Part shown: positions 53,989 through 54,688 of the stretch, one piece after another | Layout of the letters: each line of letters starts with the position of its first letter | Position numbering within the stretch: the stretch's first letter is position 1 | From: Hyphomicrobiales bacterium | Lineage (GTDB): Bacteria; Pseudomonadota; Alphaproteobacteria; Rhizobiales; Devosiaceae | DNA: 54,688 nucleotides | Assembly (NCBI GenBank): GCA_900470445.1 | Contig: UCAU01000027.1 | Coordinates: forward strand, 1 to 54,688 | Direction of reading: 5' to 3' | The notes under the pieces: model-generated | Seen by the model: the letters and a program-made list of their open reading frames with translations, nothing else | What the model was told of the DNA's origin: nothing | Databases searched by the model: none | Program-made: the position numbers and the translations under genes

Positions 53989-54540
53989 ATGAGCACGATC
54001 GAAGACCTTCTGGCCACCGACCCCAGCCTGCTGCTCGTCGATGACGATGTGGCATTCCTGCAGCGCCTTGAGCGCGCCATGGCGCGCCGGGGCTTTGATG
54101 TCCGCAGCGCTTCGAGCGTGGCCGATGGCCTGGCCGCCGTCGCCAGCAAGCCTCCCGCCTATGCGGTGGTCGATTTGCGCCTCGAAGACGGCAATGGCCT
54201 GCAGGTGGTATCGGCCCTGCATCAAGCCCGGCCCGATGCCCGCGCCGTGGTGCTGACCGGCTACGGCAATATCGCCACCGCCGTCACCGCGGTCAAACTC
54301 GGCGCCATCGATTACCTCTCCAAACCGGCCGACGCCGACGACGTCATCAATGCGCTGCTCGCCACCGGTGAAGACAAGCCCGAGCCGCCGGAAAACCCGA
54401 TGTCGGCCGATCGCGTCCGCTGGGAACATATCCAGCGCGTCTATGAACTGTGCGACCGCAACGTCTCGGAAACCGCCCGCCGCTTGAATATGCACCGCCG
54501 GACGCTGCAGCGGATTCTGGCCAAGCGCGCGCCGAAGTAA
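53989..54540 (+). CDS. regA: RegA/ActR/PrrA response regulator
   Basis: A 183-residue regulator. The receiver domain has the acidic pair DDD near residue 19, the phosphorylation Asp62 in VVDLRLEDGNG, the T/K pair in VVLTGYGNIATAVTAVK and YLSKPAD. The C-terminal Fis-type helix-turn-helix is VRWEHIQRVYELCDRNVSETARRLNMHRRTLQRILAKRAPK, nearly invariant in the family. It controls photosynthesis, respiration, nitrogen fixation or CO2 genes depending on species; here the targets are unknown. Paired with regB. Confidence 0.96.
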   Translation: MSTIEDLLATDPSLLLVDDDVAFLQRLERAMARRGFDVRSASSVADGLAAVASKPPAYAVVDLRLEDGNGLQVVSALHQARPDARAVVLTGYGNIATAVTAVKLGAIDYLSKPADADDVINALLATGEDKPEPPENPMSADRVRWEHIQRVYELCDRNVSETARRLNMHRRTLQRILAKRAPK

Positions 54541-54556
54541 GAGAGCCACGATCTGC

Positions 54557-54688
54557 CTCCCTCCCCCTTGAGGGGAGGGATTGAGGGTGGGGTGCTGAGG
54601 CCCCCACGCGCATTGAGCAATTGGTGATCGCAGCACCCCCACCCCCGCTTTTCGCTAGCGAAAAGCTGAGCCCTCCCCTCAAGGGGGA
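54557..54688. repeat. Palindromic repeat, CCCTCCCC/GAGGGGAGGG type
   Basis: CTCCCTCCCCCTTGAGGGGAGGGA near 54557 and CCCTCCCCTCAAGGGGGA at the window end face each other, with TTTTCGCTAGCGAAAA-like sequence inside. It is cut by the window end and lies downstream of regA. Confidence 0.65.

Overview
The window is a GC-rich, gene-dense chromosomal segment of an alphaproteobacterium, most likely a Hyphomicrobiales (Rhizobiales) member of a Devosia-like type. This rests on the irr-fabA-fabB cluster, mutM-ubiE-ubiB next to rpsT-dnaA, a RegB/RegA redox two-component pair, DUF1236, DUF2259 and DUF2852 proteins, and typical alphaproteobacterial FtsK, DnaA and GyrB. I see no prophage, transposase, CRISPR array or plasmid-like block. 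It is core chromosome with small accessory genes and many dispersed palindromic intergenic repeats.

Layout. 0-6 kb: small accessory genes (orphan amino-acid binding protein, YegP-like protein, a cNMP-binding protein coupled to a SelW-like redox protein, a DUF1236 envelope protein, an ArsR-SRPBCC-GFA cluster, an FMO-like flavoprotein). 6.2 kb: a single tRNA-Gly(GCC) with its own terminator. 6.5-8.4 kb: a CnoX-type thioredoxin/TPR protein, a Lon-N-domain protein and a Trm112-like protein. 8.5-12 kb: a UbiH-type hydroxylase divergent from glnK-amtB, which carries an NtrC site and a sigma-54 promoter; a strongly structured RNA region with its own terminator follows amtB. 12-17 kb: ftsK, lolA, uppP. 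17-26 kb: GST, queG operon, infC with an apparent ATT start, ribokinase, and a tightly coupled NAT/YdeI/DUF1697 cluster. 26-29 kb: irr divergent from fabA-fabB.

29-43.6 kb: a minus-strand run ubiE-ubiB-lipoprotein-dut-DUF2259-moeB-like, then mutM, rpsT, dnaA, dnaN, recF and gyrB on the plus strand. This is the replication-initiation neighbourhood, with a leader of about 0.9 kb between rpsT and dnaA. 43.6-54.7 kb: a DMT transporter, a GNAT gene split by an 11-G tract, an LLM flavoenzyme, an orphan HicB-like protein, PBP1A with an unusual C-terminal repeat tail, an L,D-transpeptidase, a YgjP-like metallopeptidase, a DUF2852 protein and regB-regA.

Themes are nitrogen sensing and ammonium uptake, redox and iron control (RegBA, Irr), ubiquinone and unsaturated fatty-acid synthesis, envelope and peptidoglycan maintenance, and replication. 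No large novel multi-gene system is evident. The best candidates for something undescribed are the structured RNA after amtB, hairpin repeats with a compensatory base change between copies, two clear but unassigned operator-like palindromes, a homopolymer-switched GNAT gene and the PBP1A tail.
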